A stretch of DNA of 64,000 bases, taken from Plotosus lineatus (lineage: Eukaryota; Chordata; Actinopteri; Siluriformes; Plotosidae). The notes below the pieces were generated by a model, which was not told where the DNA came from, did no database searches, and saw only the letters and a program-made list of their open reading frames with translations. This document shows, in pieces, positions 12,483 through 25,800 of this stretch (its first letter is position 1; each line of letters starts with the position of its first letter). The stretch is from contig CM045745.1 of the NCBI GenBank assembly GCA_024760905.1, forward strand, positions 10,108,782-10,172,781. Direction: 5' to 3'. Position numbers and translations under genes: made by a program.

Positions 12483-15400
12483 ATATACCTGTCTACTGTG
12501 GTAGCAGGCTGCAGTGATGGTGCACTGAACAACAAACCGTTGTCTCTCTCTATAATGCAACTGGTCACACTGGAGCTTCAATTCTCCTCCACTGATCATA
12601 TCCGCTTCACCTGAAAAAGATGTGCACATACCCACAATGTCCACATTTTGGTGCTTATTTATGATATTTAAATAATATGTATGTAGTCCAAGTACAAACA
12701 TTATGTTTTCCAAATGAGCTGTTCACATTCATATAAGTCACCATATAGAATGGCCTCCTTTCATTTTCATTTATATTTAACACATTTAGCCGACGCCATG
12801 TTTTTCATCAGTCAAAACTCAACAGGTAAGTGTTGTGTGTGTGTGTATGTGTGTGTGTGTGTGTAATAGTGCTAATCCGAGTACTTCTGAAAAAGGTAGA
12901 TTTTCAGTTGTTGTTTGAAGACACCCAGTGACTCAGCTGTCCAGACATCTAGAGGAAGTTCAATCCATCACCCCAGCACCAGAACAGAGACGAGTTTAGA
13001 TGCATGTTTTCTTTGTCCCTTGATAGAAGAAGCTACCTGTCTATCAGTGCTGGAGGATTGATGACAACAGTCGGGGTATGATAAGTGCTTTGAGGAAGAA
13101 GGATGCATATCCATTTTTAGCTTTGTAGGCTAGAATTATTGTTTTGAATTTAATGCGAGCAGCTACAGGAAGCCAATGAAGACAGCATGAATATGGAATG
13201 GTGTGTAAAAACTTTATCAAGTTACAAACAAGTCATACTACTGAAGTCTTAAATGGTTACGAGGTGTGCAATGGTGCACAATGGCAGACCTGCCAGGAGT
13301 GAGTTGCAGGAGTCTACCCCTCGGATGACAAGGGAATGAACAAGTATCTGTTTCTCCTTGGTGGATGCATCTATATCAGGGGTCGGGAACCTATGGCTCG
13401 CGAGCCAGATGTGACTCCTTTGATGACTGTATCTGGCTCTCAGATAAATCAGGTGACCATTCTTAACAGAATAACTAATACATAATTTCGCTTACCATTG
13501 AAAAAAATACAGAAACAAGCCATCAAATAAAACAAAAACTTAAATAAATCTCACACATTTCAATCAATACATCTATTTTCAATACCACTTGTCCCTGTGG
13601 CACACAGCGGAGAGCCAATCTTTTCTGTACTCCAGTGTGTGGGCGGGGCCGATACATTGAAACTCTAATTTTATTGGATTATATGTAACAGCCTGCGCGA
13701 GTTGATTTTGGGTAAAGAGGTAAATTTCCTCGTTTTTGATCGGCTCATTTGCACAAAGCCAAGCAGAGCTGGCAAGCAAAACACAAATGAACAGAATGAA
13801 AAACTTCAACCCGCAGACCAGCTGATTGCCAAGACCTGGAACGCGCTTCCTGTCACATACCAAACCCTGCAGCGTGTGAGTCTTGCCATATTGACCATGT
13901 TTGGCTCTACATTTACATGCGAGCAGTCCTTCTCACTTGAAAAACATCAAGATCAATCTGCAGTCACATTTAACAGGTGGAAGCCTAAACGCCTGCATGA
14001 AGCTGAACCTCAGCACCTCCTTCTGCTTCAATATCGTACCGATGGTCGACGAGTTTGGCCATATTCCTTTGTGATATCACTCGAGCCCGTTTCTTCTTCT
14101 CACTCGCACCGGAAATCACCGTTGACATGTTGACCATGTCTTCTTATCAGAGTTATCTTCTTCTTTTCCTTTCGGCTGTTCCCTTCAGGGGTCGCCACAG
14201 CAAATTATCTGCCTCCATCTCTCCCTATCCTCTGCATCTTCTACTCTTACTCCAACGACCTTCATGTCCGCCTTCACCGCATCCATAAATCTTCTCTTTG
14301 GTTTTCCTCTAGGCCTTCTGCCTGGTAGTTCCAACCTCAGCATCCTACGACCAATATACTCAGTATCCCTCCTCTGTACATGTCCAAACCATCTCAATCT
14401 AGCCTCTCTGACTTTGTCTCCAAAACATCTAACATGTGCTGTCCCTCTGATGTACTCATTTCTGATCCTATCCATCCTCGTTACTCCCAAAGAGAACCTC
14501 AACATTTTCATCTCTGCTACCTCCAAGTCTGACTCCTGTCTTTTCCCCAGGGCCACTGTCTCTAAACCATACAACATTGCTGGCCTCATCACCGTCTTGT
14601 ACACTTTTCCCTTCATTCTTGCCGATACTCTCCTATCACACATCACACCGGACACTTTTCTCCATCCATTCCAACCTGCCTGCACGTGCTTCTTCACCTC
14701 TTTTCCACACTCTCCATTGCTCTGGATTGTTGAGCCTAAGTACTTAAAATCCTCCACCTTCTTTATCTCTGCCCCTGTAACCTCAAAGTTCCTCTTGGGT
14801 CCTTGTCGTTCACACACATGTATTCTGTCTTACTAAGACTAACCTTCAATCCCCTCCTTTCCAGGGCATACCTCCACCTCTCTAGATTTTCCTCCACTTG
14901 GTCTCTGCTCTTACTACAGATCATGATGTCATCTGCAAACATCATAGTCCATGGAGATTCTTGTCTCACCTCGTCTGTTAGCCTGTCCATCACCATAGCA
15001 AACAAGAAGGGGCTGAGAACTGACCCTTGATGCAGTCCCACCTCCACCTTGAACTCTTCTGTCACACCGACAGCACACCTCACCACTGTCTTACATCTCT
15101 CATACATGTCCTGCACCACTCTAACATACTTCTCTGTCACGCCAGACTTCCTCATACAATACCACAGTTCTTCTCTCGGCACCCTGTCATATGCTTTCTC
15201 CAGATCCACAAAGGCACAATGCAGCTCCTTCTGACCTTCTCTGTACTTCTCTATTAACATCCTCAAAGCAAACACTGCATCTGTGGTGCTCTTTCTTGGC
15301 ATGAAACCAAACTGTTGTTCACAAATGCTAACCTCTGCCCTTAGTCTTGCTTCCACTATTCTTTCCCATCGCTTCATTGTATGGCTCATCAACTTTATCC

Positions 15401-18400
15401 CTCTGTAGTTGCCACAACTCTGTACATCTCCCTTGTTCTTAAAAATGGGCACAAGCACACTTCTCCTCCATTCCTCTGGCATCTGCTCACTTTCTAAGAC
15501 CTTGTTGAATATTCTTGTCAGAAAATCTACTGCTACCTCCCCTAGACACTTCCATACCTCAACTGGTATGTCATCAGGGCCAACTGCCTTTCCACTCTTC
15601 ATCCTCTTCAATGCCCTCCTCACTTCTCCTTTACTAATCTTTGCTACTTCCTGCTCCTCAACGGTTACCCCTTCTACTCTTTTTTCTCTCTCATTTTCCT
15701 CATTCACCAGCTCTTCAAAGTACTCTTTCCATCTTCCCAGCACATCTGGGACTCAGCACATCTTCCCAGCTCATTCCATCTTCTGTCATCAGTCAATACA
15801 TTTCCCTCTCTGTCCTTTATCACTCTCACTTGCTGCACGTCTTTCCCATCTCTATTTCTCTGCTGTGCTAACCTGTATACATCATTTTCTCCCTCCTTAC
15901 TGTTCAACCTATCATACAAGTCATCATACGCCCTCTGTTTGGCCTTTGACACTGCTACCTTCGCCTTACGCTGTGTCTCCCTGTACTCCTGTTTACTCTC
16001 TTCGGTCCTCTCAATGTCCCACTTCTTCTTGGCTAACCTCTTCTTTTGTACACACTCCTGCACTTCCTCATTCCACCACCAAGTTTCCTTATCTACTTTC
16101 CTTCCAGAGGACACACCAAGTACTCTCCTACCGGTCTCCCTGATCACATTGGCTGTGGTTGTCCAGTCCTCTGGAAGCACTTCCTGACTACCCAAAGCCT
16201 GTTTCAACTCCTCCTTGAAGACAGCATGACACTCTTCCTTTTTCAGCTTCCACAACTTTGTCTTCTGCTCTGCCTTTGCCTTTTTCACCTTTCTCACCAT
16301 CAGTGTCATCCTGCACACCACCATCCTATGCTGTTTGGCAACACTCTCACCCACTACTACTTTGCAGTCACTGACTTCCTTCAAATTACATCGCCTACAC
16401 AAGATGTAGTCTACCTGTGTGCTCTTACCTCCGCTTTCATAAGTCACCCTATGCTTCTGTTTCTTCTTGAAGAAAGTATTCACCACAGCCATTTCCATCC
16501 TTTTTGCAAAATCGATCAACATCTGTCCTTCTGTGTTCCTGTCCTGGATACCAAACCTGCCCATCACTTCCTCGTCCCCTCTGTTGCCTGCACCAACATG
16601 TCCATTGAAGTCTGCCCCAATGACCACTCTTTCACCTCTGGGGGTACTCTGCATCACTTCATCTACCTCACTCCAGAATCTCTCCTTCTCTTCTAGCTTA
16701 CATCCTGCCTGTGGGGCATAAGCACTAACAACATTGACCATCACGCCTTCAATTTCTAACTTGAGACTCATCACTCTGTCTGACACTCTTTTCACTTCTA
16801 GAACATTCCTGACAAACCCCTCCTTCAAGATGACTCCTACTCCATTTCTCTTCCCATCCACACCATTATAAAACAGTTTAAACCCTGCTCCTAAGCTTCT
16901 AGCCTTGCTACCTTTCCACCTTGTCTCCTGAACACACAGTATGTCCACCTTCCTCCTCTGCATCATGTCAGCCAGCTCCTATCTTTTCCTTGCATAGTTC
17001 CAACATTCAAAGTCCCTACTCTCAGTCCTAGGCTCACGCATTTCCTCTTCTCTCTCTGCCTACGGACACGCCTCCCGCCTCTCCTTCTTCGACCAACAGT
17101 AGTCCAATTTCCATCAGCACCCTGTTGGTTGACAGCACTGATGGCGGTCGTTGTTAACCCGGGCCTCGACCGATCCGGTATGAATTCTGTATTGATCATT
17201 TGCATTTTTAAATGTGGCAGAAGTTTTACGCCGGATGCCCTTCCTGTCGCAACCCTCTGCATTTATCCGGGCTTGGGACCGGCATCAGGGGGAGAGACAC
17301 TGGTTAGTGCCCCCCTGCCTAATTTTACAAATATTTATGGAAGGTTAAAAGCCTGAGTCAAGAAATAAAGCATAAAACAACAGTAACGCTGTCCTTTACA
17401 CGAAAAGCATCATGGTGGATTCAGCTTGATAATAGGCAATGGGCGGTAGCTGCGTCATTCCTCCTAGGCTATAGGATCCCTGTCCAAGATGGCGTCAGGT
17501 GGACCTGTCCAAGATGGCGCTTGAGTAAAGGCTCATGCGCATGAATGACAGCTCAGTTGTTCGCCAATGGGAGGCCAGCGGGGCGGGATGTTTGAACGTC
17601 ATTGATGAGAGAGCAACTCATGCATTGTTTGAATAGCGCGTTTGAATTTTAAAGATGGCGCTTTCGTAACGTGAACTTGTTTCGTATCCTGAGACAAAAA
17701 TTTTAGGAAAATGGTTTTCGTAACCTGAATTTTTTGTTTGGTGAGACTTTCATAAGGTGAGGTACCACTGTATCGGGGTCCATTCCCCCTTTTTGCCCTC
17801 ATGAATCGCAAACTTTAATATATCGGGTTTTTGGAGGTAAATATCTTTCTTATGAGACAGAGTTAAGATTAGAAATTTAGTACTTTGAGTAAGTCTGGGT
17901 CAGATTTTCAGAATCTACTATCAAAAATGAACCATCTCTTTTCATGTTCCATTCAACCCGTTTTCTCATCTCCTTCACTGCAAAATAACTCATATATTCA
18001 GTCAAATATAGGAATTTTTTTTGCTGAAAATGCCCCTAATCTCTTTGCATTAAATGATCAAAGTTTGCCACGGATGAAGTTGCACTTAACAGATACATAC
18101 TTAAGTTCAATTCTGTTAATAATAACATAATTTCTCTCAAACTCAACCTTATTTTGGAAGCTTAGCAAAATATGATGGGTATGTCTGACCACTTCGAACC
18201 TTATTCTACGCCAACATTGGACAAGGCCGGTGGCTTTCAGTTCATTGGACACTAAGAGACTGTAAAGGTCATGAACAGCATTGTCAGAAGTACACTACAA
18301 GCAGGAATCACATGAGCTCTAGACATGATGCTTGAAAACTGATTTTTTTTTTTTGATTGGAAAAAAAAAAAAAAATCTGGGTAACACCTACCCCAAGAAC

Positions 18401-18760
18401 CAAATTTCAACCCTTAACTCTGACTCATTAGAAAGGCATTGACCTCCAAAAACCCTATGAATTAAAGTGTGTGATTCGCAATGGCAAAAAAGGGGTACGG
18501 CAATCAATTGTTTGGGGGCCATAATCGCTGAAACTCTTCGGAGTACAAGTCTAAAATTTTCCATGTGTTCATTGTTCATTTAGAGGCAACTCCAAAATAA
18601 TCGGAGGCGGTTACCTGGGAACAGTTTTCAACTTCTGTTGAGTTCATATAGAATAACCCTAAAATAAAACTGCAACTAACATAATAAAAATTTCTGCCAC
18701 CCAAGCAGAGATAATCAGCATAATTAAAGACCTATTATTATTTTTTAATTAATAATAATG

Positions 18761-18802
<42 letters not shown>

Positions 18803-19845
18803 GTAACATATCTGCAAATGTCAAGTGCTCCAAGTCAACTAAAGAGCAGCATGGTGGTGCTGTGGTTTGTCCACCTCACAGCAAGAAGGTCCTGAGTTTG
18901 AGTCCTGGGCTGAGTGTTTCTGTGGGAGGTTTGAATGTTCGCTCCATGCTTCTGTGGGTTTTCCCCAGAGTACTTCGGTTTCCTCCCACAGCCAAAAGGC
19001 ATGCACATTAGACTAACAGGCTGAAAAACATAGCTTCTATGTCTGAGAGATTGGCTCTATGTGTGTTGGCCTTGTGATGGTCTGCTGAGCTTTTCAGAGA
19101 GTACCCCACCTTTGCCCAGTGTTGGCTGTGATAGATTCTACTCTCCACACATCCGGAGCAGCTTGGCAAATGAGTAGCTCAGCAAGTAGCTCACCCCACT
19201 TTTGAGCCGATATTCTTTGGTGTTTATTTATTTTTTATGCACATTATTTTTAAATCATATTTATTTACCTTGTCGGTTTTGCATAAAACTCTGTAGAGAA
19301 ACAGAAAGTGGAGGATAGCTGAAGTATCCTCCAATCACAGCCCTTTCCAGCATGCTAGCCTCATCCACTTGTTTCAACCACTGCAGGAACTGTCGGACTG
19401 GACGGACCCCTCTGAAAGGCATCGCATAGTGGGAACCAGTACCTGTGTACCATCAGACAGACAGACCTCAGAAAAGCAAAAACACATACATTATATTTTG
19501 AAAGAATGGATGCTGAATGACAAACAGAGTACGTGTGTTGTGTTACCTGTGCAGTACACTTGGGTAAATGACGTGTTGGTCAGATACTCAAAGGTTGTAG
19601 TGCTGCCAACTGTATTTCTTATGAGCTTGAGCCTACTACAGACGATCAGTGCCACTGAGAATGGTGAGGGAAATTAATATTAAAGGTAATACCTCACAGT
19701 ACAAGGATCCCTCGCGACTTCGCGCTACAATTCATGCGGCTTCAGTGTATCGTGTTTTTTTTTAAATATTCATCGAAAAATAAGGAAATTAAGGAAGAAT
19801 AGGTGGGAAAGTTAAGAAAAATGCAACAAAAACAAGTCCAATTAT

Positions 19846-19878
<33 letters not shown>

Positions 19879-22800
19879 AAAACCCAAAATCTCCCATCAA
19901 AACTAGCTACATTGTTGTGGTGTTCGTTTGAGTATTGAGTGCGTGCACACACATCTGCGTGCATGCGCGTTTGTATGTGTGTGTATTTATATTTTATGTA
20001 CATCTTATGCATTATCTTTTTAATGTTTAATTGTTATTATAAGCATTTATAACATTGAATATGTATTTATTGATATTGTATAAACACATACATGTACGTA
20101 CACGTCAGTTGGGGGGGGGGGGGGGGGGGGTTGATCCTACTTCTAGGATTTCGGTGATCGCGTGGGGATCTCTGTCCCCATTAACCGCGGAAAGTGAGGG
20201 ACCCCTGTATATTAAATGTGTGGATATATGAAAAAGATGATATGTAGTTACTTGGTTGGATTTGACTTAGGATTTCTGGCTGTGATGTTGAAAAAAGCTT
20301 GATGGTGATTCGCTGTTCTGTGGTCCCATCTTCCAGCTGGAGCCACTGGTACTCTTCAAATTCTGACCTCCGGCCATCTTCAAAAAAAAATAAATAAAAA
20401 GAAAACTCAAACAAACAAAACAAAAACAAAACAGTGGACTTGAGAGTACAGAAATTATAGTCTATGTGAGTTACACCGTACTGTGCATCTGTTCCAGAAA
20501 ACGTCTCATTATGTTCTCATAGTTAGATGAGTGACAGGTCTAGCACTCTCACCCTTAATCCTGGTACGTTCTTTTCGCCCTGCAAAAACAATGACTCCAA
20601 TAACATCACAGATGGTTCCAGGAGGAGAACTTTGTAGATCATGTCTGAGGAAAACACAGAGCACAGTGATTTTATTAGCACTGAACAATAACAGGTTGCC
20701 ATTATAAATGTACACTATATTTCCAAACCTATGCAGGCACCAGACAAATCATACCCAGATGTATTTTTTGAACATCCAGTAACAATTATACTTATTTTTA
20801 TTCATATAAAATATAATAACCTCCAGCCTTCTGGAAAACTTCCTACTAGATTTTGTTCCATAGAGCTGGGACTTGGGTTCTCATTCAGTCACAAGAGCTG
20901 CTTGTTCTTCAACTTTGTTGGAATATGTGTGTATGTGATGGTCATGTTCACAAACATTTGATTAAACCCTCCCTGATCTTCAAAAGAATCAAATATCAGT
21001 CAAATACAATCAGTAACTGAAATGCATGTGGCTGGATCGGTGACTGTTCAAATACTAGTCCTTCTCAAAAAATTAGCATATTGTGATAAAGTTCATTATT
21101 TTCTGTAATGAACTGATATAAATTAAACTTTCATATATTTTAGATTCATTGCACACCAACGGAAATATTTCAGGGCTTTTATTGTTTTAATACTGATGAT
21201 TTTGGCATACAGCTCATGATAACCCAAAATTTTTGTCTCAAAAAATTAGCATATTGTGAAAAGGTAGTTTAAACGAGCTATTAACCTAATCATCTGAATC
21301 AACCAATTAACTCTAAACACCTGCAAAAGATTCCTGAGGCTTTTAAAAACTCCCAGCCTGGTTCATTACTCAAAACCGCAATCATGGGTAAGACTGCCGA
21401 CCTGACTGCTGTCCAGAAGGCCATCACTGACACCCTCAGGCAAGAGGGTCTGTCTGTCTTCCTTTTTGGCTTTTTCCCCTTTTACTCGGGAGTCGCCACA
21501 GCAAATCATTTGATTCGCACGTTTGATTTGGCAGAGGTTTTTTCGTCGGATGCCCTTCCTGTCACAACCCCCAGACCCTGAGGAAGATTGTGGAGAAGGG
21601 CCGATTCCAGACCTTGGGGGACCTGTGGAAGCAGTGGACTGGGCTACAGGTGCCACATTCTCCAGGTCAAGCCACTTTTGAACCAGAAACAGCGGCAGAA
21701 GTGCCTGACCTGGGCTACAGAGAAGCAGCACTGGACCGTTGCTCAGTGGTCCAAAGTACTTTTTTCGGATGAAAGCAAATTTTGCATGTCATTCGGAAAT
21801 CAAGGTGCCAGAGTCTGGAGGAAGACTGGGGAGAAGGAAATGCCAAAATGCCTGAAGTCCAGTGTCAAGTACCCACAGTCAGTGATGGTCTGGGTGCCAT
21901 GTCAGCTGCTGGTGTTGGTCCACTGTGTTTTATCAAGGGCAGGGACAATGCAGCTCGCTATCAGGAGATTTTGGAGCACTTCATGCTTCCATCTGCTGAA
22001 AAGCTTTATGGAGATGGAAGATTTTCATTTTTCAGCACGACCTGGCACCTGCTCACAGTGCCAAAACCACTGCTAAATGGTTTACTGACCATGGTATTAC
22101 TGGGCTCAATTGGCCTGCCAACTCTCCTGACCTGAAGCCCATAGAGAATCTGTGGGATATTGTGGAGAGAAAGTTGAGAGACACCAGACCCAACACTGTG
22201 GATGAGCTTAAGGCCGCTATCGAAGCATCCTGGGCCTCCGTAACACCTCAGCAGTGCCACAGGCTGATTGCCTCCATGCCACGCCGCATTGAAGCAGTCA
22301 TTTCTGCAAAAGGATTCCCGACCAAGTATTGAGTGCATAACTGAACATAATTATTTGAAGGTTGACTTTTTTGTATGAAAAACACTTTTTTTTTTAATTG
22401 GTGGGATGAAATATGCTAATTTTTTGAGCTAGGGATTTTGGGTTTTCATGAGCTGTATGCCAAAATCATCAGTATTAAAACAATAAAAGCCCTGAAATAT
22501 TTCAGTTGGTGTGTAAAAAAATAATGAACTTTATCACAATATGCTAATTTTTTTAGAAGGACTAGTAGACAGTGATCCCTCGCTACTTCGTGCTTCAGTT
22601 TCGGCGGCTTCAGTGCATCGTGTGTTTTCAAAAATATTCATCGAAAAATAAAAAAACAAGGAAAAATATGGGAAAAGTTAAGGAAAATGCAGAGAAACAA
22701 AGCCAATTATGAAAAAAAAAAAAAAAACAAGCAAAAGCAAAAAAAAAACCCCCAAAAAAACCAACCCAACAAAACTAGTTACATTTTTATATAAGGTGCA

Positions 22801-25800
22801 CATCTGTGTGCACCGTCTGTATGTGTGTATTTATATTTTAATTTACATCTTATGCAAATAAGAGTTTGTCATCATATGTACATATATGTCAGTCAGGGCG
22901 GTCGATCCTACTTTGTAGAAATCGGCGGTCACGCGGGGATGGGGTGGTTCTGAACCCCCGCGAATGTTGAGGGCCTACTGTAATATCAACATTAATTTAA
23001 AATAAATTAAATTCAACAAAACAATTTCAAATAAATAAATTTTCATCAAATTCACTTATTACCACTGATTCTGATTACCACTATTACTAGACGGCTTACG
23101 CTTCTGACCAACCATATTTGCTTTGGGTTACAAATACGCAAAACAGTGTAAACACAAACATCACATAGACGAAGTCTTAACACAAGGGTAACACGCGGTG
23201 AACTGGGAAGAAGCAGGGGACGTTCTGTCTGTAGTTTGTAAACAATAAACAACACAGTGCCATGTAAACAATGGACGCAGTGACATGCGTAAGTAGCGTA
23301 CTACGTCTACGTAAGAACGTCTCGTACTACGGAGAGCATGCTAAACTCAAAATGACTTACAAATATTTTTTTTTTTAAAAACAAAAAAAAATGTAAAATC
23401 GAAAAATGTAAGGAAAATAAATGTAAAGCGAGGAACGTCTGTACACATATAATATGTACGTATACGTCAGTCGGTGGGTGGGGGTGAGGGGGGGGGGGGG
23501 CGTTGATCCTACTTCGTGGAATTTGGTGGTTGCGGGGGATCTCGGTCCCAATTAACCGTGAAAAGTGAGGGATCCCTGTATACCATCAAAGGAACCAAAC
23601 ACAGATTTTAAACACCTGATATAGGAACAAAAAAGGCGTACAAAAAAAAAAAAAAACAAACAAAAAGGAAATGATGCGTACGCGTACCCTATGAGGAAGT
23701 TATGTGGCAGATCTGGTAAACCCCACTCATTTAAAACTCGCTGCTTTGGGATGATGGTGACTTTAGCTGGAGGGTTTCTGGAGTTTAAACTTATCTCTGA
23801 TGGAGAAACAAAGAGAAGTTAAAATGCCAGACAAGACAAATAGAAAAAAAGCATAAATTAGTGGATGTGTATTGGAATTAGATCTTTACACTTATACCAA
23901 TATTTGGCTCTGCATCTTGTCTGCTGCGGCTGCTGTAGCTCTCCTTCACTCTGTAACGACTCAGTCTTAAAACCTGACCAGGCTGCAAGCAACGGTACCA
24001 GTCTAAGCATACACTGTTCCACAGCACGACACACCCCTCCGTGGAACCATCAGCAACTTGCAACTCAGCCTATCACAGTGAGAAAAGGTAAACAACTATA
24101 GGTTAATACAAGGGGAAAAAAAAAATTCAATTTGTGCGAGTTTCCTGTCAGCGAACACGTTTGACCCCCTGACCTTGTATGGGCATTCGCAACTCTGCTC
24201 CGCTTTCCCATAATACATCAGTCTAGATTTGTGGAGAATCCGCACACGCAGAGACCCTCTGTGATGCAGTGAGCCACTCAGGAAACGCCGGCGGACTTCT
24301 GCTAGAGACACTACCGGGTGTACATCTGTTCAAAGTCAAATTATGGTCAAAGAATATTAATAAGCTGCAACACAATTTCACAGATCTTTAACACAAATCA
24401 TCATCACAGTCCAAAACTATACACGTTACAGTGTAAATATATGTGTATGGCCAGTTGGTTTCATTTCATGTTCAGGGTGTATCCCACTTCTTGTCCGCAA
24501 TCAACTGGGACTGTGTCCATGGTTTAAATAATGGATGCATTGTGCAGAAGGCTATATAGCCACAGCTATACTATCTGTCATTTATTATATATACCACGGA
24601 CGTTATGTTTCACACTTGTTTAGGTAGTATGTTTGTTAGCAGGCCTCAACAAAATGTTGTGTGAGAATTTTGATTAAATTTCTACTGATACTTCAGCTTT
24701 GTACAATGACAGCTCCATTAGATTGATTCATTCATTCATTTTCTGAACCACTTAATCCTAATTGGGGCCGGTGGTGTAGTGCTTAGGGTGGATGCTGCGC
24801 TCATAATCAGGAGGGTGTGTGTTCTAATCCCAGTTCAACCCGCACTGTGCTAAGGCCCCCTGGGCAAGGTCTTCACCTCAAGTGTGCCTCTGTTCACCCA
24901 GCAGTATAAATGGGTACCAGTAAAAATATACTGGGAAGGTAACCTGCGATGGACTAGCGTCCCATCCCGGAGGAGCTGTACTCCTTGTCGCTTCACGCTA
25001 TGGAAACCAGGGATAAGCACTGGCCTGATGAGCCACTATGGCTCAGGTGTAAAAAGCCCAATGGACTTTACCTACTTTAATCCTAATTCGGGTTTTTAGG
25101 GTAATTAGGGAGGGCAGAGTGCACCCTAGACAGTTTACCAAACCATCGCAGTGCAGAAACACGCTGATGGTTCTTTTACATCAACCTTTCACCACAGACA
25201 GTGAGAAACATGGCTGGCCTTTGAGTACCCAGTTAGCTGCACTGAGGGAACAGTGACAACCTGGCGACAGTACAGCTTGAACACACAATCTTCGCCTCAG
25301 TAATCCTGTACCCTACTACCGGGCCATCCCTGCCCCCAAGGATTAAATTACAGTGGCAAAAAATATAGGACATTTTGTTTTATATGGGCAACTGCTCAGC
25401 TTTGAGTGCTCTTGTGTGTTAAAATCCGTTACGACTGTAAAATTACAATATTTATCTGATCCCAGAACTCGAAATATTTTACTCCAAACCGCCATAACTC
25501 AAAAACATGTCAATCTATCCACTAAATATCATCACTTCCTGTTTAATGTGTTCACAGAGAGCTCCATGACAAAACAATTCTGAATATTGTTGTTCATGTT
25601 TACATAATTAAACCGTTACTTATATGGTCGTATAGTGGTTAGCACTTCTCATAGCAATCCCAGGCTTTTTGAGGCGTCTTTTTTTCCCCTTTCCCATTTA
25701 ATTCCCCAATTTCAAATCATGTCAAATGCCCACCCATTAAGTGTTTCCTTTCCAATCACACAATCCACCACCACTGACCAGAGAGGGGTGTCAGCATGCA

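Larger units (their letters stand above)
14126..17770. mobile_element. Family C element, right half, split by an RTE LINE
   Basis: TTGACCATGTCTTCTTATCAG at 14130 matches the copy in AMDHD1 (from 1650). After the LINE the match resumes at about 17321 (AATTTTACAAATATTTATGG) and runs to CGTAACGTGAACTTGTTTCG and the end repeat TAAGGTGAGGTACCACTG, followed by TA. The left half is missing. Confidence 0.75.
21055..22565 (+). mobile_element. Tc1-like transposon, full length, dead
   Basis: The ends CTAGTCCTTCTCAAAAAATT and TTTTTTTAGAAGGACTAG are inverted repeats with TA on each side (21053-21054, 22566-22567). At 1511 bases it is normal for Tc1. It lies in RADX intron 4. A second copy of the family is at 61851. 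Confidence 0.92.

Noticed and set aside
13702..14133. Intact hAT transposase gene
   Set aside because: Only the C-terminal dimerisation part is readable; the catalytic region is missing.
14264..16721. Long + strand open frames over 14.2-16.7 kb and 38.0-38.6 kb
   Set aside because: They are the reverse strand of the RTE LINE coding region; Ser/Leu/His-rich composition shows they are shadows.
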